A stretch of DNA of 45,913 bases from Desulfobacterales bacterium (GTDB lineage Bacteria > Desulfobacterota > Desulfobacteria > Desulfobacterales > SKZT01): contig JAGYNR010000006.1 of NCBI GenBank assembly GCA_018399715.1, forward strand, positions 1 to 45,913, written 5' to 3'. A program made the position numbers and the translations under genes. Below the pieces are notes generated by a model. The model did no database searches and had not been told where the DNA came from. It was given only the letters and a program-made list of their open reading frames with translations. This document shows positions 25,749 through 34,110 of this stretch, in pieces (within the stretch, counting starts at the first letter, position 1; every line of letters begins with the position of its first letter).

Positions 25749-26990
25749 ATGAAATCAAAAAATTTCTTGGCTCTAATCGTCATCCTATGTGCGCTTTCGG
25801 CCATCACGTATTACATTCTTCACCAACAGCAACCAACCAGCAGTTCTGAGCGCATGGGGGAACCGTTGTTTAAAGATCTTCCACTGGGGGATATATCTGC
25901 AATCACTATTGACAGTAAAAACCAGGATTCATTAGAAACTATAACCTTTAAAAGAGAAAATGATCAATGGATAGTTAAAAATTATTTCGATTATCCGGCA
26001 AATTTTACGTCCCTATCGGATCTGGTCGGTAAATTGGTGGCATCTAAAATCGGACGAAGTTTTTCGGCATCTAAAGATTCGCTGTCGCGACTGATGTTAT
26101 TTCCCCCTGATAAGGAAAAAGTCCCTATCGATCAGACAGCTACCCGTATTACTTTTTTTGACAACGGGGGCAACCAACTGGCAGGAGTTTTAATCGGAAA
26201 AAAACGGGAAACATCCACCGGAGAGCCTGGTGGCCATTATCTCATGCTGGATGAAAAAGATACTATTTTTTTAGTTGATCAATCACTTAACCACCTTGAC
26301 CCAAAACCATCGAAATGGATCGAGAATAAGCTGTTCGATATAAAACCAGAGGCCATTAAAAGCATTATGTGTGTCGATACTGACCAGCAATCGGTCAAAT
26401 ACACACTTGCCAGGCCTGAAAAAGGAAAGGCTCCGGAGTACGTCGATCCTCCCGAAGATCAAACAATCAAAACACGCACCATTAATTCTTTGTTCGATAC
26501 GCTTTTCGCGTTTCGCATTGAAAATGTTGGTGGTTTTGCAGACGATATTCCGGATGAAAAAACAGGATTTGACACCGCTGATCAGTTGAAATTTCAACTG
26601 TTTAACGGAACCTTTTACACGCTTTTTCCCGGCAATGCAGTGGAAAACGATCCTGAAAAACACTATCTTAAAGTTCAGGTCGGCTTTGAAGCCCCGGAAT
26701 CATCAGAAGATAATTCGGCAGAGAATAAATCCTCTATAAAAGAGCAACTGAATGAAACGCAAGAAGCTGAAAAATCAGGTAATTCAGAGATTGTCTCACA
26801 ACCGAAACCCGATGCCAACACCATATCTGATAAACCCGAATCAGGTGAAGCCGATCCCGGGCAAGTCGCTAAAGCCGCCTTGAAGCAAAATCAAACATTA
26901 TCCAAATGGATATATGTTATATCCGGCTACCAGTATAAATCTCTGGTGACAGATCCATCACATTTTTTCGAAAAAAAAGACAATAAATGA
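25749..26990 (+). CDS. DUF4340 domain protein
   Basis: This 413-residue protein has one N-terminal span (about 5-22) with the rest outside, built from repeats of the kind ITIDSKNQ..ETITFKRENDQWIV typical of DUF4340. A low-complexity Glu/Ser/Lys/Pro-rich insert occupies residues about 313-375, before a final conserved SKWIYVISGYQYKSL block. DUF4340 proteins are the standard fourth member of gldA-gldF-gldG operons. The gene ends in an ATGA overlap with the next gene, so the beta-helix protein is translated together with it. Confidence 0.88.
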   Translation: MKSKNFLALIVILCALSAITYYILHQQQPTSSSERMGEPLFKDLPLGDISAITIDSKNQDSLETITFKRENDQWIVKNYFDYPANFTSLSDLVGKLVASKIGRSFSASKDSLSRLMLFPPDKEKVPIDQTATRITFFDNGGNQLAGVLIGKKRETSTGEPGGHYLMLDEKDTIFLVDQSLNHLDPKPSKWIENKLFDIKPEAIKSIMCVDTDQQSVKYTLARPEKGKAPEYVDPPEDQTIKTRTINSLFDTLFAFRIENVGGFADDIPDEKTGFDTADQLKFQLFNGTFYTLFPGNAVENDPEKHYLKVQVGFEAPESSEDNSAENKSSIKEQLNETQEAEKSGNSEIVSQPKPDANTISDKPESGEADPGQVAKAALKQNQTLSKWIYVISGYQYKSLVTDPSHFFEKKDNK

Positions 26991-28213
26991 ATCTTTCGCT
27001 AAAAATTGAAAATCTTTTAAACAAGGGTGTCAAAATACCTGATCCCTACGGGATAACGGTAGGAGACGATGTGTCTTTAGATCGAATTTCGGCTGATAAT
27101 GTGGTTATCTATCCCGGCGCAAGAATTTACGGTGGCAAAACCTTCATCTGTGATGGTGCAACAATAGGTGACGAGGGACCGGTAACCATTGAAAATTGTC
27201 AGGTTGGATTTCAGGCAACATTAAAGGGAGGGGTTTTCAAAAATGCTGTTTTTTTGACCAAAGCTTCCATGGGGTCCGGAAGCCATGTCCGCGAGGGGAC
27301 TATTCTGGAGGAAGAGGCCAGCGCAGCCCACACTGTCGGCCTGAAACAGACCATATTGTTTCCTTTTGTCACTCTGGGAAGTTTGATTAATTTCTGTGAC
27401 TGCCTTATGGCAGGCGGCACCAGCAAAAGAGACCACAGCGAGGTCGGCAGTTCATATATTCATTTCAACTATACGCCAAACCAGGATAAGGCAACCCCCT
27501 CACTTATCGGCGATGTTCCTTATGGCGTAATGCTGAACCAGCGACCCATTTTCCTTGGCGGCCAAGGCGGACTGGTAGGGCCATGCAGGCTCACATATGG
27601 AACGGTCATTGCAGCCGGATCAATCTGCAAAAAAAATGAACTCAGGCCCGGACGTCTTATCGTTGCAGTTCATCCCAAAAATATGAGCTTACCCTATAAT
27701 CCCTACAACTATCTGTCTATCAGAAAGGTTTTTATCAACAATCTTTATTACATCGCCAATCTTTTATCTTTACAGCAGTGGTATCAATTTGTTCGGTCGG
27801 CATTTATTGGTGAAAACTTTCCGGCGCCGTTACTTGAAGGTCTCACTGAAAAAATTTCAATGGGCCTGTCCGAAAGAATCCGGCAGCTTGACACCTATAT
27901 TGAAAATTTACCCACTTCCGTAAAGGGCAACTTTGAAACTTCACGCATCTTCCTGATGACCACCGAACTTACAAAACAATGGCCCGATCTCAAAAGCTAT
28001 CTTTTAGAACAGGAAAAGGCTGTTTTTCGCACCGATCTTAGAGATCCGTTTCTGGAAATCATTGCCAAAGCTATTAAAAAAACGGGAAAGGACTATCTTC
28101 AGGCCATCAAAAGTCTGTCTCCCGAAGATTCAACATCCGGCTCCGACTGGCTTGCCAGTATTGTCAGCAAGATAGTGGAAGAATCACTGACGTTTGTTCC
28201 GTCGTTTCAGTAA
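26987..28213 (+). CDS. Left-handed beta-helix (GlmU-like hexapeptide repeat) protein without nucleotidyltransferase domain
   Basis: The 408-residue protein has hexapeptide-type repeats through residues about 20-215, including VVIYPGARIYG, ATIGDEGPVTIEN and VTLGSLINFCD. It then has an alpha-helical C-terminal domain of about 180 residues. The repeat region is like the acetyltransferase half of GlmU, and such proteins are often labelled UDP-GlcNAc pyrophosphorylase. However, no GlmU-type nucleotidyltransferase N-terminus is present. It overlaps the DUF4340 gene (ATGA) and is followed by glmM, which suggests a role in amino-sugar or envelope metabolism. The reaction is not established. Confidence 0.75.
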   Translation: MNLSLKIENLLNKGVKIPDPYGITVGDDVSLDRISADNVVIYPGARIYGGKTFICDGATIGDEGPVTIENCQVGFQATLKGGVFKNAVFLTKASMGSGSHVREGTILEEEASAAHTVGLKQTILFPFVTLGSLINFCDCLMAGGTSKRDHSEVGSSYIHFNYTPNQDKATPSLIGDVPYGVMLNQRPIFLGGQGGLVGPCRLTYGTVIAAGSICKKNELRPGRLIVAVHPKNMSLPYNPYNYLSIRKVFINNLYYIANLLSLQQWYQFVRSAFIGENFPAPLLEGLTEKISMGLSERIRQLDTYIENLPTSVKGNFETSRIFLMTTELTKQWPDLKSYLLEQEKAVFRTDLRDPFLEIIAKAIKKTGKDYLQAIKSLSPEDSTSGSDWLASIVSKIVEESLTFVPSFQ

Positions 28214-28214
28214 A

Positions 28215-28359
28215 TAGTGCCCGAACGAAAACCAGGATTTTTCGTTAAGATCAAGGAAGACGAAAATTTTAACCACAGACATACATTGAGTATTTCGAGG
28301 ATTAAAATTTGAGTCTGACGCAGATATTGGCGAAAAAGACAGTTTTCGTTCAGGCACTA
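28215..28359 (+). repeat. Dispersed MITE-like repeat, long form (copy 2)
   Basis: This 145-base copy starts TAGTGCCCGAACGAAAA one base after the stop of the beta-helix gene and ends TTTTCGTTCAGGCACTA, 26 bases before the glmM start. The left end contains the internal hairpin AACGAAAA..CAGGA..TTTTCGTT. The interior carries no open frame. It is the reverse complement of the copies at 10257 and 38224, with few differences. Confidence 0.92.
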
Positions 28360-28385
28360 ATTAACATTATCAATAAGGAAAATAA

Positions 28386-29741
28386 ATGGGAAAGCTCTTT
28401 GGAACCGATGGTATCAGGGGAATGGCAAATCAGTATCCGATAATCGCCGAACTGGCTATGGATTTGGGAAGAGCGTTGGTCTTTACTTTTGCCAATGGCA
28501 AACCGGATACTAACATTATTGTCGGTAAAGACCCCCGGATATCAGGGGACATGCTTGAAAGTGCTCTTTGTGCGGGAATCTGCTCTATGGGAGCTAACGC
28601 GGTCACTGTCGGAGTTCTTCCGACACCAGCCGTTGCTTTTCTGGTCAACCAGGCCAATGCGGATGCCGGTGCGGTCATCTCCGCGTCCCATAATCCTTTT
28701 CATGATAATGGCCTGAAAATTTTTAATAAAAATGGCTTCAAGCTTTCTGATGATGTCGAGGATAAAATTGAAACCCTCATGAATGCTGGTTCTACCTGGA
28801 AGCTTTCCGAAACCATAAGGCAAACCGGACGGGTGCAAACATGGCCCGACGCAGACCATCAGTATCTGGATTTTTTAAAAAGTTCTCTTCCGAATCATTT
28901 TTCCCTAAACGGAATCAAAATTGTTCTGGACTGCAGCAATGGTGCTACTTACCAAGTAGCCCCGGCGCTTTTTTCTTCGCTGGGAGCAAACGTCGAAACG
29001 ATCTTTGCGAATCCGGACGGACTTAATATCAACAAAAATTGTGGCTCACAGCAAACACAGGCCCTCAGGGAAAAGGTAGTTCAGGTACAGGCGGATATCG
29101 GCCTGGCATTTGATGGTGATGGTGACCGGCTTGTTGCAGTGGATGAAAAGGGAAATGAAGTCCGCGGTGACAAAATCATGCTGATTTGTGCAACGTTTTT
29201 AAAAGAAAACAATCAATTGAAACATAACCTGTTGGTCAGTACGGTGATGAGCAACCTGGGCCTTACCCACGCTCTCCGACAACGGGGGATATTGCATCAA
29301 ACAACCAAGGTCGGCGATCGGTATGTGTTTGAAATGATGAAGAAAACAGGAGCTGTTGTGGGCGGCGAGGATTCGGGGCATATTATTTTTGCCGATGATC
29401 ATACGACCGGAGACGGCCTGCTGGCCGCCTTAAAACTTTTGGAAGCCCTTCAGTATTACAACAGGCCGCTTTCTGAGCTGGCAGGACAAATGAATATTTT
29501 TCCTCAGGTGCTTTTAAACATTAAGGTCAAAAAAAAGCCGGATATCAGCACACTTCCCAAGGTGATGGAAAAAATAGAATCGGTTGAAAAATGTCTCGTG
29601 GACCAAGGACGTGTTCTGGTGCGCTATTCGGGGACACAGAACCTTTGCCGGGTGATGGTCGAGGGCCCCGTAGCTAAAGAAACCGATACCTACTGCCGGT
29701 CCATTGCTGATGTTGTACGGGAAAGTATCGGGTCCGATTGA
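28386..29741 (+). CDS. glmM: Phosphoglucosamine mutase
   Basis: GlmM converts glucosamine-6-phosphate to glucosamine-1-phosphate for UDP-GlcNAc synthesis. The 451 residues start MGKLFGTDGIRG. They carry the phosphoserine loop ISASHNP (active Ser101), the metal-binding DGDGDR near residues 242-247, the GGEDSGH sugar-binding loop and the RYSGTQ phosphate-binding loop near the end. This is the GlmM pattern rather than that of phosphoglucomutase. Its product feeds murA, elsewhere in the window. An AAGGAA site precedes the ATG, separated from the upstream operon by a repeat. Confidence 0.96.
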   Translation: MGKLFGTDGIRGMANQYPIIAELAMDLGRALVFTFANGKPDTNIIVGKDPRISGDMLESALCAGICSMGANAVTVGVLPTPAVAFLVNQANADAGAVISASHNPFHDNGLKIFNKNGFKLSDDVEDKIETLMNAGSTWKLSETIRQTGRVQTWPDADHQYLDFLKSSLPNHFSLNGIKIVLDCSNGATYQVAPALFSSLGANVETIFANPDGLNINKNCGSQQTQALREKVVQVQADIGLAFDGDGDRLVAVDEKGNEVRGDKIMLICATFLKENNQLKHNLLVSTVMSNLGLTHALRQRGILHQTTKVGDRYVFEMMKKTGAVVGGEDSGHIIFADDHTTGDGLLAALKLLEALQYYNRPLSELAGQMNIFPQVLLNIKVKKKPDISTLPKVMEKIESVEKCLVDQGRVLVRYSGTQNLCRVMVEGPVAKETDTYCRSIADVVRESIGSD

Positions 29742-29809
29742 ACTTTTTTTACTATCCATATCAAAATTGATAACGATCAATTAAAAAATTTTCGGTAACA
29801 GGGGGAAAG

Positions 29810-31162
29810 ATGACATTATCATCACTTACAGCCATATCACCGGTGGACGGCCGGTATCATCATACCTGCAAAATTTTAAGCCGGTTTTTCTCAGAGAGTG
29901 CTCTGATTCGTTACCGGATTCTGGTTGAAGTAGAGTATTTTATCGCTTTATGCGAATTACCACTGCCTCCGCTGAAAACATTTGACCGAAATCTTTTTGA
30001 ATCGCTTCGACAGATATATAATGATTTTTCCATTGAAGATGCCCGTAGGGTTAAAGATATTGAAAAAATTACCAATCATGATGTCAAGGCTGTGGAATAT
30101 CTGCTCAAAGAAAAATTTGACGGTATGGGACTGACTGTATTCAGGGAATTTATACATTTTGGTCTGACTTCCCAGGACATTAACAATACCGCCGTTCCCC
30201 TTTCCCTAAAGAAAGCCTGGCGTGATGCGATAGCGCCTTTACTCAATAGCCTGATCACCGATCTGGCAGATAAGGCTTATCAGTGGAAAAAAATTCCTAT
30301 GCTGGCCCGCACTCACGGCCAACCGGCCTCACCTACCCGGCTTGGAAAGGAACTGCTTGTGTTCGTTGACAGACTGCAAGACCAGCTCACCCTTTTAGAA
30401 ACTGTCCCGTATTCAGCAAAGTTTGGCAGCGCTGTGGGCAATTTTAATGCCCATTATGTCGCCTATCCGGATATTGACTGGATTGCCTTCGCTGATCGTC
30501 TGATTAACGATATCCTTGGCTTGCGGCGTTCCCGGATTACCACCCAGATCGAACACTACGATAATCTGGGTGCCTTTTTTGATTCAATTAAACGAATCAA
30601 TACCATCCTGATCGACTTTGCCAGGGATATGTGGTCTTATATTTCAATGGATTATTTTAAGCAAAAAATTGTTGCGGGGGAAGTTGGATCATCAACGATG
30701 CCTCACAAAGTCAATCCTATCGATTTTGAAAATGCTGAAGGAAACCTGGGTATTGCCAATGCCGTTTTTGAACACCTGTCGGCTAAACTGCCGATTTCCC
30801 GTTTGCAAAGGGATCTGACAGACTCCACGGTCACCCGGAATATCGGCGTTCCCCTCGCCCATACCCTGATCGGACTGAAATCCATCTTGCGCGGTCTTGA
30901 CAAACTCATTTTAAACGATGAAAAAATAAAGAGGGATTTATCCGAAAACTGGGCTGTCATTTCTGAAGGAATCCAAACAATTCTTCGGCGTGAGGGGTAT
31001 CCGAGGCCCTATGAAACGCTTTTGGAACTGACCCGAACCCATAAACGAATCGACCGGGAAGCCATCGCGCAGTTTATTGAAACTCTCGACCTTTCCGATG
31101 ATGTAAAGAATGAACTTAGTCGCATTACTCCTGAAAATTACTGCGGAATTTGTGACTTTTAA
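29810..31162 (+). CDS. purB: Adenylosuccinate lyase
   Basis: PurB performs two fumarate-releasing steps of purine synthesis: SAICAR to AICAR and adenylosuccinate to AMP. AICAR is the substrate of the purH-like protein at 11 kb. The 450-residue protein belongs to the long E. coli-type class, opening with SPVDGRYH. It has the fumarase/aspartase signature GSSTMPHKVNP at residues about 293-303 and a TSQDINNTA block. A GGGGGAAAG site precedes the ATG. Confidence 0.96.
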   Translation: MTLSSLTAISPVDGRYHHTCKILSRFFSESALIRYRILVEVEYFIALCELPLPPLKTFDRNLFESLRQIYNDFSIEDARRVKDIEKITNHDVKAVEYLLKEKFDGMGLTVFREFIHFGLTSQDINNTAVPLSLKKAWRDAIAPLLNSLITDLADKAYQWKKIPMLARTHGQPASPTRLGKELLVFVDRLQDQLTLLETVPYSAKFGSAVGNFNAHYVAYPDIDWIAFADRLINDILGLRRSRITTQIEHYDNLGAFFDSIKRINTILIDFARDMWSYISMDYFKQKIVAGEVGSSTMPHKVNPIDFENAEGNLGIANAVFEHLSAKLPISRLQRDLTDSTVTRNIGVPLAHTLIGLKSILRGLDKLILNDEKIKRDLSENWAVISEGIQTILRREGYPRPYETLLELTRTHKRIDREAIAQFIETLDLSDDVKNELSRITPENYCGICDF

Positions 31163-31237
31163 AAAGTCTTTGATTAATTCCAAAACGCTTCTGAAGCCTT
31201 ATCAATTTTAACTTTTTACGAACGTAAATTTTTCAAT

Positions 31238-31747
31238 TCAGCGATCAAGAGCATGTTTTACAATGTGACCAATTTCTGGAAAAATAATTGATTTACAGGC
31301 CGTTTGGCAGGCATTAAAACTTCCCGGCATACAAAACACCGGCGTATTGCTGATCAGCCCGGCAACAGCCCGTGAGAGTATGGCCGCCGAACCGATCTCA
31401 TTGTAGCTGAGCATGGTAAAAAGTGCGGAAAACCCGGTGAGTTCTTTGCTGAAAAGGGGTCGAACCGCTTCTATGGTTACATCCGAACAGGTAATTCCTG
31501 TTCCTCCGGTGATAAGTATGGCCTGACATTCCGGATTTTGGACAGCTTCAAAGACAGCTTTCGAAATCCCAACCTGATCGTCACCGATTACCCTGTGAAG
31601 AACGACCGTATGGCCTTCGCGTTCAGCTTGATCTTTTATCCATAAACCGCTTTTATCATTTTTCAAATGACGGGTACTGGAAACAGATAAAACAGCCATA
31701 CTGATTTTTTTTGGTGCATGTTTTTTGTGTTCATCAATACCCATCAT
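31238..31747 (-). CDS. moaB: MoaB/MogA-like molybdenum cofactor biosynthesis protein
   Basis: The 169-residue protein has the MoCF-binding fold with the diagnostic TGGTGIT loop (about residues 98-104), the SVSSTR start block and a C-terminal PGSFNACQTA block. MoaB/MogA adenylylate molybdopterin before metal insertion. Its ATG shares one base with the pyrR stop (TAATG), so it is translationally coupled to pyrR, an unusual partner. Other Mo-cofactor genes (mobA, moaE, moaC) diverge just upstream. Confidence 0.92.
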   Translation of the reverse strand: MMGIDEHKKHAPKKISMAVLSVSSTRHLKNDKSGLWIKDQAEREGHTVVLHRVIGDDQVGISKAVFEAVQNPECQAILITGGTGITCSDVTIEAVRPLFSKELTGFSALFTMLSYNEIGSAAILSRAVAGLISNTPVFCMPGSFNACQTACKSIIFPEIGHIVKHALDR

Positions 31748-32286
31748 TACTTTTCCCTTTCCAAAACGACCTCATCCTTTCCATCATGTTCGACCATCTG
31801 CGCATTGATCATCTCGGAACGTCGCGTTTCCACAACCTTTCCTACATAATCAGCCTGAATCGGCAGCTCCCTGTGTCCCCGATCTACCAAAACCGCTAAT
31901 TCTATCCGGTCCGGCCTTCCAAAGTCGATCAATAGATCCATAGCAGCACGTATCGTTCGTCCGGTAAAAAGAACATCATCGACTAAAATAATATCTTTGC
32001 CGTCAACGGAAAAATTAATTTCCGTGGTCTTGACGACCGGATTAAGGCTAAGACGCGTCCAGTCATCACGATAAAGCGTGATATCCATCTGACCTGACGG
32101 AACTTCAACGCCCTCAATTTGCCGGATTTTTTCTCGTATTCGTTTTGCCAGGTAAACACCTCTGGTAAAAATTCCAATGAGTGCCAGCTTTTGAGTTCCT
32201 TTGTGGACCTCCAGTATCTCATGGCTCATTCTGACCAAAATCCGGTCGATATCCAAAGCGTCCAATAAAACCTGTGAGGATTTCAT
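31747..32286 (-). CDS. pyrR: PyrR: pyrimidine attenuation regulator / uracil phosphoribosyltransferase
   Basis: The 179-residue protein has the PRPP-binding motif DIILVDDVLFTGRT at about residues 98-111 and the PyrR-type GIFTRGVYLAKR and DITLYRDDW blocks. PyrR proteins bind pyr mRNA in response to UMP and also convert uracil and PRPP to UMP. No pyr biosynthetic gene is nearby, so enzyme or regulatory function cannot be told from context. It is the first gene of a two-gene unit with moaB. Confidence 0.93.
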   Translation of the reverse strand: MKSSQVLLDALDIDRILVRMSHEILEVHKGTQKLALIGIFTRGVYLAKRIREKIRQIEGVEVPSGQMDITLYRDDWTRLSLNPVVKTTEINFSVDGKDIILVDDVLFTGRTIRAAMDLLIDFGRPDRIELAVLVDRGHRELPIQADYVGKVVETRRSEMINAQMVEHDGKDEVVLEREK

Positions 32287-32467
32287 GATGACATAACGTC
32301 CTTTCTATAATTGAAATTCCCGATGACGGTCAACTCTTCAATTTTTTAATTTACCGTAAATAATTTCATTAAATCAATATCAATCTAATCTTTCACCTTG
32401 ATTTTGACCTTAAAGTTTCGTAATTTTTTGTTTATCTTTTTCAATTTGATTGTTCGCTAAAACAAAT

Positions 32468-32493
32468 AACCGGTTGTCTGATCGCTACCGGTT
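32468..32493. other. Hairpin in the pyrR-mobA divergent region
   Basis: AACCGGT and ACCGGTT form a perfect seven-base stem around a 12-base loop, about 70 bases before mobA. It has no T-run. The rest of the 279-base gap (32287-32565) is AT-rich with no clear promoter. It could be an operator or a leader structure; this is only a pattern. Confidence 0.35.
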
Positions 32494-32565
32494 CAAAACC
32501 AAAACAATATTTTAAAATTAAATGACATGATTCTGCAATGCAAATCCCAAATTCAAAATTGCAAA

Positions 32566-33150
32566 ATGAACCTTTGTACCGGGGTTATACTTGCAGGGGG
32601 GCTCAATAAACGCTTTGGCGGAAAAATAAAGGCATTTCTTCCATTACGGGGAAAACGGTTACTGGATTATATCTATGAGCTATTTACTGATCTTTTTGAT
32701 GAAATCATACTGGTCACCAAGGATCCACTGAAATATCTGGACTGGGATGTTTTGATCGGAACTGATCTGTTTTCCGTAAGGAGTTCGCTCACCGGCATTC
32801 ATGCCGGAATCTTTTACGCATCGAATCCTTACTGCTTTATGTGTGCATCCGATATGCCTTTTTTGCAAAAAAATCTGGTTGAGGGTCTTCTAAGAGAAAT
32901 CCAAGAAGACACGGACGTTGTCATACCAGAGACCAGTGAAGGACTGGAGCCTTTGTGTGCTGTATATTCCAAACGCTGCCTTCATCGTATCGAACAGCAA
33001 CTTAATATTGAAAATTATAAAATAAGAGATTTTCTGAAAAAAATACGTCTGAAAAAAATAAAAGAGACCACCCTTAAGAAATGGGATTCAAAACTGGTCA
33101 GTTTTTTGAACATAAATACCCCCGAAGACCTTCAGAAGGCAAACATATGA
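32566..33150 (+). CDS. mobA: Molybdenum cofactor guanylyltransferase
   Basis: MobA adds GMP from GTP to molybdopterin to make the guanine dinucleotide cofactor. The protein of 194 residues has the nucleotide-binding GVILAGGLNKRFGGKIKAFLP start, the GIHAGI and ASDMPFL metal-binding blocks and an LEPLCAVYSK block. The ATG at 32566 puts the LAGG loop in its usual place; an ATG at 32527 in the same frame would add 13 atypical residues. Neither has a clear ribosome-binding site. The stop overlaps the moaE start (ATGA). Confidence 0.9.
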   Translation: MNLCTGVILAGGLNKRFGGKIKAFLPLRGKRLLDYIYELFTDLFDEIILVTKDPLKYLDWDVLIGTDLFSVRSSLTGIHAGIFYASNPYCFMCASDMPFLQKNLVEGLLREIQEDTDVVIPETSEGLEPLCAVYSKRCLHRIEQQLNIENYKIRDFLKKIRLKKIKETTLKKWDSKLVSFLNINTPEDLQKANI

Positions 33151-33509
33151 TGAATGTCACCCAGCTTTTGGAACAGGTTAAAAAACACCCGGACCTTGAC
33201 CAGGCAGGAATGATTCTCTGTCACAATGGTGTGGTACGAGCTACATCGCAAGATGGCCGGAAAGTAACCGGTCTTCGGGTAGCGGTAGATCATGATAAGC
33301 TAAACCAAATTATAGAGATGAAAAAAAAGCTCCCCGGCATCATAGAAATCCTGATTCACATCAATGAGAATAAGGACCTGTCGGTAGGCGATGATATTAT
33401 GTACCTGGTAGTCGCCGGAGATGTTCGGAATAATGTCCTGAAGGCATTCAGCGAAACATTGGATTCCATTAAACGTACGGTCACCCGTAAAACAGAATTT
33501 TTTGGTTAG
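33147..33509 (+). CDS. moaE: MoaE-like molybdopterin synthase large subunit (short form)
   Basis: The 120-residue protein resembles MoaE by gene order (mobA-moaE-moaC) and by blocks such as GMILCHNGVVRATSQDGR, a VGDDIMYLVVAGDVR core and a C-terminal KRTVTRKTEF. This last block aligns with the usual lysine-rich PIWKKE region. It is shorter than the 140-150 residues of classical MoaE and the active-site region differs, so it may be a lineage-specific variant. Start ATG at 33147 overlaps the mobA stop; an extension upstream in the same frame would lie within mobA and is unlikely. Confidence 0.8.
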   Translation: MMNVTQLLEQVKKHPDLDQAGMILCHNGVVRATSQDGRKVTGLRVAVDHDKLNQIIEMKKKLPGIIEILIHINENKDLSVGDDIMYLVVAGDVRNNVLKAFSETLDSIKRTVTRKTEFFG

Positions 33510-33518
33510 GATGATTTT

Positions 33519-34001
33519 ATGCCTATTTTCACTCATTTAGACAGTCAGGGGCATGTTCGGATGGTTGATGTCACGGAAAAGAATTCTACTGAGCGGATAG
33601 CTGTAGCTCAAGGTAAGATTTCCATGAATTGCGATACCTTCGAAAAAATTCAACATCAGTCCGTAGTAAAAGGAAATGTGCTGGAAACCGCACGGATTGC
33701 CGGTATCATGGCGGCTAAAAAAACGCCGGATCTGATTCCCATGTGCCATCCGCTGAATATCACTCATGTGAATATCGATTTTTTCCCCTGTGAAGACGAA
33801 ACAGCCTATGGTATCGTTGCGTCGGTTCGTCTGAGAGGTCAAACTGGTGTAGAGATGGAGGCTTTGACAGCGGTATCGGTTGCCGCGCTGACGATTTATG
33901 ATATGTGTAAATCCTATGATAAAAATATGTGCATATCCGACATATATCTCACAGAAAAATCCGGTGGGAAGAGCGGTCGATTCAGGCGACAAGACAAATA
34001 A
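33519..34001 (+). CDS. moaC: Cyclic pyranopterin monophosphate synthase
   Basis: MoaC makes cyclic pyranopterin monophosphate, the first isolable Mo-cofactor precursor, together with MoaA (not seen here). The 160-residue protein has the conserved MCHPLNITH block (residues 75-83), the GQTGVEMEALTAVSVAALT block and the catalytic Asp128 and Lys131 in YDMCKS. It lies nine bases after moaE. Confidence 0.95.
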   Translation: MPIFTHLDSQGHVRMVDVTEKNSTERIAVAQGKISMNCDTFEKIQHQSVVKGNVLETARIAGIMAAKKTPDLIPMCHPLNITHVNIDFFPCEDETAYGIVASVRLRGQTGVEMEALTAVSVAALTIYDMCKSYDKNMCISDIYLTEKSGGKSGRFRRQDK

Positions 34002-34049
34002 AATTCAATGCTTTCCAATTGGTTTCCCCAAAAAAAAAAAGCGGTTAAA

Positions 34050-34089
34050 TAGTGCCCAAACGAAAATCAGGATTTTCGTTTGGGCACTA
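34050..34089 (+). repeat. Dispersed repeat, short form (40 bp)
   Basis: TAGTGCCCAAACGAAAA at the left pairs perfectly with TTTTCGTTTGGGCACTA at the right around an ATCAGGA-type loop. Compared with the other copies, a G on the left and its partner C on the right are both changed, keeping the pairing perfect. It lies 12 bases before the ribosome-binding site of mltA. Confidence 0.88.
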
Positions 34090-34110
34090 AATAACATAAT
34101 GAGGTTAAAA

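Noticed and set aside
29766-29781. ATTGAT/ATCAAT hairpin after glmM as a terminator
   Set aside because: The stem has only six AT-rich pairs and no proper T-run follows, so it would be too weak.
33081-33146. Upstream start of moaE within mobA
   Set aside because: The extra residues do not look like MoaE and a clean ATGA overlap start exists at 33147.
33898-34110. Upstream extension of mltA to 33898
   Set aside because: It runs through the end of moaC and the short repeat and would bury the lipoprotein signal inside the protein.
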